Assembly: GCA_023457255.1 (NCBI GenBank)
Contig: JAEWMB010000037.1
Span: 62,001 to 126,000 of the forward strand
Direction: 5' to 3'
DNA: 64,000 nucleotides
DNA from: Bacillota bacterium
GTDB taxonomy: Bacteria > Bacillota > Clostridia > Lachnospirales > Lachnospiraceae
Positions 56,943-64,000 of the stretch are shown here, one piece after another. The notes under the pieces were generated by a model. That model did not search any database and had not been told where the DNA came from. It saw only the letters and a program-made list of their open reading frames with translations. The first letter of the stretch is position 1. Every line of letters starts with the position of its first letter. A program made the translations under genes and the position numbers.

Positions 56943-57759
56943 ATTCATTTCCTCCAATCGCACACATTCTTAGCTGAGCACCGTGTAAAATTAGCTTTGT
57001 TGTTCTTTTCAGCTCCTTTATAAAGGTATAGTTTGTATTATCCTCATCACAGTCATAATTACTATAAATAAAGTTAATTGCACTTCCTTCCTGGATTGCA
57101 GTCTCAAACGGAATTGAATGAGGAAGAATTGCGAATCGTTCGGGTAAAACCTGGTACTCGTTCATAATGTGTGGAATAGAGATAGAAAATTGTTCACGAT
57201 AATCACTTATTAAAAATAGAGATTTGTCAAGAATGGCAGAATAAGATTTCATGATTTCTTCAATTTGTAATTCATTCTGAGGTAAATGTACTACTACAAA
57301 ATCGGCTTCCTCTAGAATTATTTTGGAACTCATCGTTTGATTTTTGGTATCGATGAAAAGAAAAGGATAAGAAGTTTCAAGAATTTGTAGCATTGGTAAC
57401 ATATTACAAGAAAATTCATAGTCAAACAAATCATGGCTAAAAGCATTCTGGGGCATATAGTAGAGGCTATCTTCAAGCACTTCTACTGTCATAATACCCT
57501 CTCGTCTTTTGTTGGTCATTGCGGCGAAATGTCTTACCAAATTATCAAGCATACCTTGTTCTAAGTAGCGCACACATCCTTGCTTTACGATATTGGTGCT
57601 ATTTTCATAAAAATAGCATTCTGCAATAGTGCTTTCACTCCAATGATTTTCTAAAGTTAGGATACGCCGTTTTTCACTTAGAACTGCTGCTATGCTGATT
57701 GCAGCCAAACTACTCGTGGCACCGCATGAGCCTTCTTTACTAAAAAAGGCAATTTTCAC
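56911..57759 (-). CDS. MinD/CpaE(TadZ)-like protein, first gene of the block
   Basis: 282 residues. MKIAFFSKEGSCGATSSLAAISIAAVL has a P-loop layout with Ala in place of the catalytic Lys. The downstream pattern PFLFIDTKNQ and ADFVVVHLPQNELQIEEIM and LFLISDYRE fits MinD/CpaE. It overlaps the SAF gene by 32 bases. The block is probably transcribed from a promoter just upstream of this gene. Confidence 0.72.
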   Translation of the reverse strand: MKIAFFSKEGSCGATSSLAAISIAAVLSEKRRILTLENHWSESTIAECYFYENSTNIVKQGCVRYLEQGMLDNLVRHFAAMTNKRREGIMTVEVLEDSLYYMPQNAFSHDLFDYEFSCNMLPMLQILETSYPFLFIDTKNQTMSSKIILEEADFVVVHLPQNELQIEEIMKSYSAILDKSLFLISDYREQFSISIPHIMNEYQVLPERFAILPHSIPFETAIQEGSAINFIYSNYDCDEDNTNYTFIKELKRTTKLILHGAQLRMCAIGGNEYETKANCYAF

Positions 57760-58145
57760 AATAACTCCTCCTATTAAATTCTTTCGCTTTCACTGTATGT
57801 CCCCTTATCTGTGTTATCCTAATTATAATCAACATGTAATATTTTGTAAATATTTATTTTATTGTGTATTTTCACAGAGTTTATTATCGTTTTTTGCCGT
57901 TATAGACAATATGTTTTTATATAGTAAGATTTTGTCACTTAATTCACTCTAATTGTGGAGTATTTTTATTTGCTATAAGATCTCAATTCTATATTTTCTT
58001 TTAAATATTTCTTTCTTCTTCAACTTCTCTCGTCAGCTAATTATCATAATTTTTTTCAAATTCTTTCATTTACCGCTTGTACTATTGTTAAATATTGTTG
58101 AAGCAATGCATATAATGTAGTAAGAAATGAAAGGAGTTCTCTTTT
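57760..58145. other. Divergent intergenic region before the Gly/Pro/Trp gene
   Basis: About 385 AT-rich bases. It must hold promoters for the pilus-like block (minus) and the repeat peptide (plus). CATATAAT near 58109 is a possible -10 for the plus-strand gene. No gene or strong hairpin seen. Confidence 0.5.
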
Positions 58146-58343
58146 ATGACAAATAGACCTTGTTGTGGCAACAGACCCCCATTTTTCCCACCTCCTGGTC
58201 CTTGGATTGGCCCTGGCCCTTGGAGAGGTCCCGGTCCTTGGATTGGTCCCGGCCCTTGGATTGGCCCTGGTCCTTGGAGAGGTCCCGGCCCTTGGATTGG
58301 TCCCGGCCCTTGGGGAGGCCCTTGGCGTGGTCCTCATCGCTAA
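58146..58343 (+). CDS. Gly/Pro/Trp-repeat small protein
   Basis: 65 residues with AAGGAG 9 bases upstream. After a short MTNRPCCGNRPPFFPPP start it consists of eight GPW-centred units of mainly six residues, with Ile or Arg between (GPWIGP, GPWRGP), ending in HR. Two adjacent Cys near the N-terminus may form links. No membrane helix or signal. It may be a coat or surface peptide; function unknown. Confidence 0.8.
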   Translation: MTNRPCCGNRPPFFPPPGPWIGPGPWRGPGPWIGPGPWIGPGPWRGPGPWIGPGPWGGPWRGPHR

Positions 58344-58409
58344 TAGGCTGATATTTTAGTCTTATCACTTTTGCTTTGGAGCACCTGCAATAATAATCTT
58401 CTTATAAAG

Positions 58410-58480
58410 TGGAGCATCGAACAGTCTATGAACAATTTTGTTTTGAGATTTCATAGAAAATTCTTTGCTCCATTTTTAAC
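58410..58480 (+). terminator. Terminator after the repeat-peptide gene
   Basis: TGGAGCA (58410-58416) pairs with TGCTCCA (58466-58472), with an inner TCTATGAA/TTCATAGA stem. TTTTTAACTTTTC follows on the plus strand. Confidence 0.6.
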
Positions 58481-58646
58481 TTTTCTATTTTTCTTCCATT
58501 CTTTGAAGATGTTTCGTTCTATTTTTCTATGTAAAATACGGAATTTCATACTTCCTGCTTGCTATCTTCCCTAACCTGTGATACGCTAACCACAGTTAGT
58601 TTTCCAAAGATTATAAGCATAGCTATATGCTGGAATAGAGGTTAAG

Positions 58647-59402
58647 ATGCGTATCACAATCTATATGTTACGAACTGTTTCTGTCCTGTCAATTCTTTAC
58701 TTTCTACTCGTATTGTTTTACTCCGGTCCAAAAACGTCCTTCCTATCGTTTTGGATCGCTCTTGCTTTCGGGCTTATCAGTACCTCTTTCTTACTTTCTT
58801 ACCTTATGAATCACCCAAGCACCCTAAACAATACCGTTCGAATAGTAATACAATGTGGTGCATGGGTTTGTCTTTCCATTTTCTTATTAGCAGAAGGATT
58901 TTTAATCGCCAAAAGTCTTCAAACACCTATTGCCAATGCAGATTACATCATAATCTTAGGTGCTCAGGTCAGAGGCAGAACCCCTTCTCTTACATTACAT
59001 GCTCGTATCAATACGGCAGCGGACTATTTAATTGAAAATCCGAACACCAAAGCAATCTGTTCCGGCGGACAAGGGGAAGGTGAAGATATTACGGAAGCTT
59101 ATGCCATAAAGCAGGGGTTAATGGCACGGGGAGTAAACGAAGATAGAATCTTACTGGAAGAACATTCGACTAATACAGTTGAAAACCTAACCTTTAGCCA
59201 GGCATTGATTGCTGACCCGAAAAGCAGCGTTGTTATTATAACAAGTAACTTCCACACCTACCGTGCGTCACGGATTGCAAGAAAGCTTGGGTATGAAAAT
59301 TTATCCCTGGCTTCTGCTTCGGAATTTCTACTTACCACCCCTCAATACTATGTACGTGAATTTTTTGCGTTGGTTAAGGACTGGCTCTATCATAATATTT
59401 AG
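58647..59402 (+). CDS. YdcF-family (DUF218) membrane protein
   Basis: 251 residues. Several N-terminal membrane helices (about 5-95), then a DUF218 domain with DYIIILGAQVRGRTPSLTLHARI, CSGGQGEGEDITEA, LLEEHSTNTVENL and VIITSNFHTYRASRIARKLG. Family members are linked to envelope functions (SanA, YdcF) but their activity is not known. The gene stands alone with no terminator or partner seen in the immediate 3' region. Confidence 0.9.
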   Translation: MRITIYMLRTVSVLSILYFLLVLFYSGPKTSFLSFWIALAFGLISTSFLLSYLMNHPSTLNNTVRIVIQCGAWVCLSIFLLAEGFLIAKSLQTPIANADYIIILGAQVRGRTPSLTLHARINTAADYLIENPNTKAICSGGQGEGEDITEAYAIKQGLMARGVNEDRILLEEHSTNTVENLTFSQALIADPKSSVVIITSNFHTYRASRIARKLGYENLSLASASEFLLTTPQYYVREFFALVKDWLYHNI

Positions 59403-59873
59403 TATCGTTATGATATGTGTAAAAGTGCCGGTCCTCTCATCTCTTCCAAATAACCCCGTAAACTCTAATACAGAATAACCCGGCTGGTATCCTTAGTACA
59501 AGCAGCGAAGGAATTATTTTTTGTAATGTTTTTCACACCTTAAAATCATACCGCTCCTCCATTTTTCTTATAATTTTAATTTCAATTTTAATTCATATCT
59601 ATAAAATCTTATTCTATACTGTCTAAAACTGTCCGCTTATCTACCATTTGACTGGTAACCTGATTTCCTGAGATTAGGAAGACTTCTTTCCTTAAACATC
59701 CTAATAATTTCAATAAGATTCTCCATTATTATACAATTCTTTTTCATAAATTTTAGTTGTGTTATCCTATTTTTTACAGCTCTTCAATAACTTACATTTG
59801 CTTTTGTAACTGATTTACGATAGCCTTAAATCAGTTCCCACGATAACTTAACTATTTCAGAAAGGAGTTTCGT
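59403..59873 (+). other. Intergenic region, AT-rich
   Basis: About 470 bases with no supported gene. AT-rich tracts near 59580-59620 and the ribosome-binding site for the CcdA gene are the only features noted. Confidence 0.5.
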
Positions 59874-60548
59874 TTGGAATACATTATTACATTTCTAGAA
59901 GGAATCATTACGTTTTTGTCACCTTGTCTTTTACCTATGCTGCCACTGTATTTAACTTATATCGCAGGCAGGCCCTCGGAGCGGACAAAGCATGGTACGT
60001 TGTATGCAGCACTTGGGTTTATTGCCGGATTTGCGATTACCTTTATAAGTTTAGGCGTATTTGCAGGAACATTAGGGCGTTTTATTATACGCTATGGACA
60101 AATCATTAATATCGTTTCTGGTTCCATCATCATTTTATTTGGACTTAGTTACCTGGGAGTATTTCGGATTAAGCTCTTTACAGGAGTTCTAAATCTAAAA
60201 TCCAATCAACAGTCACATGGTTTTTTCCCTTCTGTCTTACTTGGCATTATCTTCTCTGTAGGATGGACACCATGCGTTGGTACATTCTTAGGCTCCGCAC
60301 TCGTTATGGCTGCTCAGTCTGGAAGTGCTTTAAAAGGGTTCTTTATGTTAAGCGCTTATACCTTAGGTCTGGGTATCCCCTTCCTTTTTAGTGCCTTGTT
60401 AATTAATCAGCTAAAGTCTGCATTTGACTTTATAAAGAAGCACTATAAGGTTATTAATATGATTGCCGGTATTCTACTGATTGTCATCGGACTTTTTATG
60501 ATTACCGGAATCTATGGAAGATTACTCGCCTTACTAAGTATTAGTTAG
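59874..60548 (+). CDS. ccdA: CcdA-family membrane thiol-disulfide transfer protein
   Basis: 224 residues with a TTG start; AAGGAG lies 7 bases before it. About six membrane helices. The helix-1 Cys in FLSPCLLPMLPLYLTYIAG and the second Cys in SVGWTPCVGTFLGSAL are the conserved CcdA redox pair. It passes electrons from cytoplasmic thioredoxin to an extracytoplasmic thioredoxin-like partner, here almost certainly the protein encoded 31 bases downstream. Confidence 0.94.
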   Translation: MEYIITFLEGIITFLSPCLLPMLPLYLTYIAGRPSERTKHGTLYAALGFIAGFAITFISLGVFAGTLGRFIIRYGQIINIVSGSIIILFGLSYLGVFRIKLFTGVLNLKSNQQSHGFFPSVLLGIIFSVGWTPCVGTFLGSALVMAAQSGSALKGFFMLSAYTLGLGIPFLFSALLINQLKSAFDFIKKHYKVINMIAGILLIVIGLFMITGIYGRLLALLSIS

Positions 60549-60579
60549 CTTTTTTTCTATTGCAGGGAAAGGATAACGT

Positions 60580-61542
60580 ATGAATAAGAAAAAGACTTAT
60601 ATAATAGCTGGTATATTTACCGCATTATTATTACTATCTGCTTTACTTTACAAACAACTAGCCAAAGGTTTTGAAAATGATGAAGCCTTCAAGCCTCAGT
60701 CTGAATCAAGCCTTGCTAGCGACGATACGAATACATCACAAACATTTTCTACAAAGGACAATGAACTGCCGGTAAAATCAGATGACCAGGCTGCATTACC
60801 GGAGAACAATTCCACAGAAAATAAGACGTCTGATACGGTTACGGGTCAAGTTGGAGAAAAGACACTTTCTAATCCGCTCCCTGACGAAAAAACAAACAAA
60901 ATAGATAATTCCAGCAAGAATTCTACAATCAAACAAGAAAAGAACGAAGCGGAGAAAACATCCACTGCTGCACCAACGAAGATTCCGGAAAAACAAAGTA
61001 ATTCTGCTGCACCAACGAAGGTTCCTCAAGCAACAAATACTCCTGCGGCAACCAGCATTCCCGCTCCTACCAGTACTCCGGTTCCTACCAGCACTCCGGT
61101 TCCTACCAGTGTACCTGTTAATCAAAATACGGCTACTAACTTTACCGTATATGATAGCAGTGGTAATGCGGTTTCCTTAAGTGATTATTTCGGAAAACCT
61201 ATTGTGGTGAATTTCTGGGCAAGCTGGTGCGGACCATGTAAAAGTGAAATGCCGGGCTTTGACCGTATGTATCAGAAGTACAAAGGCAGTGTTTCCTTCT
61301 TAATGGTAGACATGGTGGATGGTTATCGTGAAACAAAAGAAAGCGGACAAAGCTTCATAGCAAAGAATGGGTATAGTTTCCCTGTATTTTATGATACAAA
61401 ACAAAGTGCATCTTATGCCTATAGTGTAACTTCCTACCCTACGACTTTATTTATTGATGCAAATGGAAATATTGCTAAAATTAAAAAAGGTGCTATGAGT
61501 GAATCTACTTTGGAAAATGAAATAAATGCAATTCTTAATTAA
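60580..61542 (+). CDS. Membrane-anchored TlpA/ResA-type thioredoxin-like protein
   Basis: 320 residues. One N-terminal membrane helix (about 6-22), then a long Ser/Thr/Pro/Glu/Lys-rich stalk (about 25-185) with PTSTPVPTSTPVPTS repeats. The thioredoxin domain (about 187-320) has the active site WASWCGPCKSEMPG and cis-Pro in YPTTLFIDANG. The stalk suggests it reaches through the cell wall. Reduced by the CcdA protein of the same operon; may serve cytochrome maturation, spore cortex (StoA-like) or surface protein disulfides. No cytochrome genes are seen here. Confidence 0.9.
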   Translation: MNKKKTYIIAGIFTALLLLSALLYKQLAKGFENDEAFKPQSESSLASDDTNTSQTFSTKDNELPVKSDDQAALPENNSTENKTSDTVTGQVGEKTLSNPLPDEKTNKIDNSSKNSTIKQEKNEAEKTSTAAPTKIPEKQSNSAAPTKVPQATNTPAATSIPAPTSTPVPTSTPVPTSVPVNQNTATNFTVYDSSGNAVSLSDYFGKPIVVNFWASWCGPCKSEMPGFDRMYQKYKGSVSFLMVDMVDGYRETKESGQSFIAKNGYSFPVFYDTKQSASYAYSVTSYPTTLFIDANGNIAKIKKGAMSESTLENEINAILN

Positions 61543-61664
61543 TGAAATGTACTGATATAATTTTCATTCTTATAAGCAATTTTCATTCTTGTTAAAACAA
61601 ATCAGTGGTTAACTGGTTTGAAATTAAAAATATGCTACGTCATTGATTTAAACTACTCCTATAG

Positions 61665-61735
61665 AAAAGTGGTTAGAACAGGTATAGATAGTATCCAATT
61701 TGGTACTTAACTTACCTATTCTAACCACTTTTTTC
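61665..61735 (+). terminator. Strong terminator after the thiol-redox operon
   Basis: AGTGGTTAGAA near 61669 pairs with TTCTAACCACT near 61719, with GGTA/TACC inside. A run of T follows. Confidence 0.8.
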
Positions 61736-61833
61736 TTACCCGGATACATAATTTTGCCTAAGAATGTAAATGCTACCGTTATCATGTAATGATAGAAATT
61801 GTTTGTACACAATAACGTTTTATAGGAGTTTAT

Positions 61834-63300
61834 ATGAACCAGGTAATTAATTCTGCTGCAATCAAGGAAATCTATAAAAAAAGTACCGATATCTTAGTAC
61901 GCCAAATTCATGTGAAAGGCGATTTCGGGCTTACTCTCACCATATTTTGTGTGGATGGATTGGTAAACAGTCAGGTATTTGACCTAACTATTATTAAACC
62001 GCTGGCTACAGAGGAAGGTGCAAGGCATTGTCAGGACCAAGCATCCCTTTTTGAATACTTCTTTAAAAACGGTGGTGCTTATCATGCTTTCGCCTCAGAA
62101 ACTTCGGATATGGACAAATTAATTACTAGTGTTATGAGCGGTATGGTAGGTGTAATCTTTGATGATTTACAAAAAGCCATCTTATTTGATGTCAGAACCT
62201 TTGATAAACGTTCCATTTCTGAACCGGCAGAAGAGGGCGTAATGAAAGGAGCAAAAGACTCCTTTATCGAAGTTCTGCGTACCAATACTGCTTTAATAAG
62301 AAGGCGTATCAGATCACCCTATCTGGTGATCGAGCAAATGTATGTTGGCAAGCTATCAAAAACCGATGTTGCTCTAGTCTACCTCAGCAATATCTGTGAT
62401 TTAACTCTTGTCGATAAAATCAGAAAGCAGCTGCAATCCATCGACATCGATAATATCGCCTCTGCCTCCTTTATCGAAGAATATCTTGTTCCGCCAAAAC
62501 AAACCTTAATGCCGCAGATAATGTATACACAGCGTCCGGATCGATGCTGTTCTAATCTTACGGATGGAAGAATCGCTATTGTAGTAGATGGTATTCCTTT
62601 TGTATATGTTTTACCATGTCAGCTTCCGATGTTACTGCAGTCACCGGAGGATTATGCAGAAAACTTTATTGCAAGTTCCGCCTTCCGGTTACTACGCTAT
62701 ATAACCGTATTAGTGTCTCTATTATTGCCTGCATTTTATATAGCAATTACAACCTTTCATAATCAACTGCTTCCGGTTCAGATGATATTATCGATTCAGG
62801 AAGCAAAAGCAAAAGTACCTTTTTCCTCCTGGATAGAAGTGTTAGGATTATTATTCTCTTTTGAGATTTTAATCGAAGCAGGCCTTCGGCTGCCAAAACC
62901 CGTAGGGCAGGCTATGTCAATAGTCGGAGGCCTAGTCGTTGGACAAGCGGCAGTATCTGCTAATATTATCTCTCCGGTCGTTGTAATTGTAGTTGCTCTT
63001 ACCGGAATTGCCGGATTTACAGTGCCAAATCAGGATCTTGCCATAGCACTGCGTATCTCACGATTTGTTCTAGGAATCCTAGCAGCTTTTGCCGGTTTCT
63101 TCGGTGTTATGATTGGTATTATCTTTATCTGCCTGCACCTATGCAGCTTAGACAGTTTTGGAGTTGCTTATCTAACTCCATTTGTAGATACTCATGAGAA
63201 TGTACTACAAGATACCTTCCTGCGATACCCTATTAAGGATTTTGAATTACGTCCGCAAAAAATTGCGAAAAAAAATCGCCGGAAACAAAAAATACATTAA
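61834..63300 (+). CDS. gerA: GerA-family spore germination receptor subunit A
   Basis: 488 residues. The hydrophilic N-terminal domain (about 1-270) is followed by about five to six membrane helices (about 280-455) and a basic cytoplasmic tail (KIAKKNRRKQKI). Segments such as SPYLVIEQMYVGKLSKTDVALVYL and IEAGLRLPKPVGQAMSIVGGLVVGQAAV are diagnostic of GerAA proteins. It senses germinants at the spore inner membrane together with B and C subunits. AGGAG lies upstream. It is followed by a GerC-type gene. Confidence 0.95.
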   Translation: MNQVINSAAIKEIYKKSTDILVRQIHVKGDFGLTLTIFCVDGLVNSQVFDLTIIKPLATEEGARHCQDQASLFEYFFKNGGAYHAFASETSDMDKLITSVMSGMVGVIFDDLQKAILFDVRTFDKRSISEPAEEGVMKGAKDSFIEVLRTNTALIRRRIRSPYLVIEQMYVGKLSKTDVALVYLSNICDLTLVDKIRKQLQSIDIDNIASASFIEEYLVPPKQTLMPQIMYTQRPDRCCSNLTDGRIAIVVDGIPFVYVLPCQLPMLLQSPEDYAENFIASSAFRLLRYITVLVSLLLPAFYIAITTFHNQLLPVQMILSIQEAKAKVPFSSWIEVLGLLFSFEILIEAGLRLPKPVGQAMSIVGGLVVGQAAVSANIISPVVVIVVALTGIAGFTVPNQDLAIALRISRFVLGILAAFAGFFGVMIGIIFICLHLCSLDSFGVAYLTPFVDTHENVLQDTFLRYPIKDFELRPQKIAKKNRRKQKIH

Positions 63301-63338
63301 GGAGGTGCCTCCCATAATCCAATGGGAACTATTGCTGT

Positions 63339-64000
63339 ATGAATAAACCAAACCACCGCACCTATCATCATCTTAAAATACTAGGTTTTTTCGCCATACT
63401 GCTATTGCTATATTTATGTTACATCAATATGAATCGCCAAGAGATCAGCAGTGTAGACCTGATCCGAATTATTACTATCGATAAATCCTCTACAAATTAT
63501 ACTATTACTGCAATCTATACCGATGCCGCCGGTTCTGGTGATAGTGAAGCACCTCTTACGGTGAGTGGAAGCGGCAGCACGGTCTATGCAGCCTTTGAAA
63601 ATCTCAAATTAAAAAACCGGAATCCGATTACCATTGCACACACAAATTATTATTTAGTCAGCGATACGGTCTGTAAGGATGGGCTTCTGAAAGGGCTTGA
63701 TTATATTGTCAGGGAGCACACGACTAAAACGAATGCTTCGGTTTATCTTCTTCCCCTTCCCAATATACGCGATTTTATCTTAAGCGGTTTAGAAGAGGAG
63801 AGAAACATTATATCAGAACTTCAAGCAATTGATACAAAACAAAGACAGTTGCTAAAGAAAACCGATAATACGCTGCTTGATGTGTTAAATGCTCTGTCGG
63901 ATAGCAAAAAAAATCTGCTGCTGCCTTATCTTACGGAAGATGACCAATCTCTTTATATAACAGGCTATGCTGTTTTTAAAGGTGATTCCCTATACCAATA
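63339..64000 (+). CDS. Ger(x)C-family germination protein, cut by window edge
   Basis: The ATG at 63339 starts MNKPNHRTYHHLKILGFFA and stays open to the window edge (about 220 codons). An N-terminal hydrophobic segment (about 14-30, no lipobox Cys at the usual position) precedes VDLIRIITIDKSSTNYTITAIY, the GerC domain-1 pattern. It follows gerA by 38 bases. The upstream GGAGG at 63300 could pair with CCTCC (63308) and is far from the start, so the start site is uncertain. Confidence 0.85.
   Translation, partial: MNKPNHRTYHHLKILGFFAILLLLYLCYINMNRQEISSVDLIRIITIDKSSTNYTITAIYTDAAGSGDSEAPLTVSGSGSTVYAAFENLKLKNRNPITIAHTNYYLVSDTVCKDGLLKGLDYIVREHTTKTNASVYLLPLPNIRDFILSGLEEERNIISELQAIDTKQRQLLKKTDNTLLDVLNALSDSKKNLLLPYLTEDDQSLYITGYAVFKGDSLYQ

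Noticed and set aside
58190..58325. Regular repeats that could suggest a CRISPR array
   Set aside because: The period is 18 bases, there are no unique spacers, and the repeats are in frame with a coding sequence.
58056..58368. Arg/Thr/Pro and Gly/Lys/Asp repeat frames on the minus strand
   Set aside because: They are the reverse of the Gly/Pro/Trp repeat gene; the plus-strand frame has the ribosome-binding site.

Overview
The window looks like a chromosomal stretch of a low-GC, spore-forming clostridium, most probably a Lachnospiraceae relative of Lachnoclostridium (Clostridium) phytofermentans. The grounds are strong AGGAGG ribosome-binding sites, GerA/GerC-type germination genes at the right end, YesM/YesN-type sensor-regulator pairs beside CUT1 sugar transporters, two GH94 phosphorylases, and Gram-positive surface-protein and pilus genes with no outer-membrane components. 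This assignment is inference; no rRNA or tRNA gene was seen.

Left part (1-36.5 kb), nearly all on the minus strand. A partial membrane protein and an OmpR-type regulator lie at the edge, followed by a decayed beta-lactamase-like gene and corA. Then come two carbohydrate modules. Module 1 (about 3.7-15.2 kb) reads LplB-like permease, LplC-like permease, binding lipoprotein, YesM kinase, YesN regulator, shortened chemoreceptor, GH94 phosphorylase resembling 1,2-beta-oligoglucan phosphorylases. Module 2 (about 15.3-28.4 kb) holds a second GH94 gene (laminaribiose-phosphorylase-like, interrupted by a one-base frameshift in an A run), a cupin, a second kinase/regulator pair, a second CUT1 transporter, a GH30 glycosidase and a SurA/PrsA-like lipoprotein. 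The glycosidase and phosphorylases lack signal peptides, so the picture is import of beta-glucan oligosaccharides followed by hydrolysis or phosphorolysis in the cytoplasm. Candidate operator repeats with 21-bp spacing occur upstream of two of these transcription units. A heterodimeric ABC exporter with its MarR regulator and a three-gene NarL-type signalling operon with an extra PAS protein complete this part.

Middle (36.5-42.4 kb). A hairpin-rich intergenic element precedes a secreted protein with Ig-like domains. A polar amino-acid ABC transporter follows; its binding lipoprotein has its two lobes in swapped order, a circular permutation. Three small genes follow, one very Cys-rich; two of them share a 13-bp promoter-region motif.

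Right-centre (42.4-57.8 kb). A single-strand block of 14 genes forms a divergent Tad/Flp-like (type IVc) pilus or secretion locus: three MinD/CpaE-like proteins with damaged P-loops, a CpaB-like SAF protein, a CpaF ATPase with an N-terminal membrane helix, a TadB/TadC-like membrane protein, two paralogous pilin-like proteins, several one-helix small proteins, an SLH-type surface protein and a 1315-residue secreted protein. No prepilin peptidase was seen. This is the best candidate for an undescribed system here.

Right end (58-64 kb), plus strand: a Gly/Pro/Trp-repeat peptide, a YdcF-family membrane protein, a CcdA/TlpA-type thiol-redox pair, and the start of a gerA operon (gerA complete, gerC cut by the window edge).
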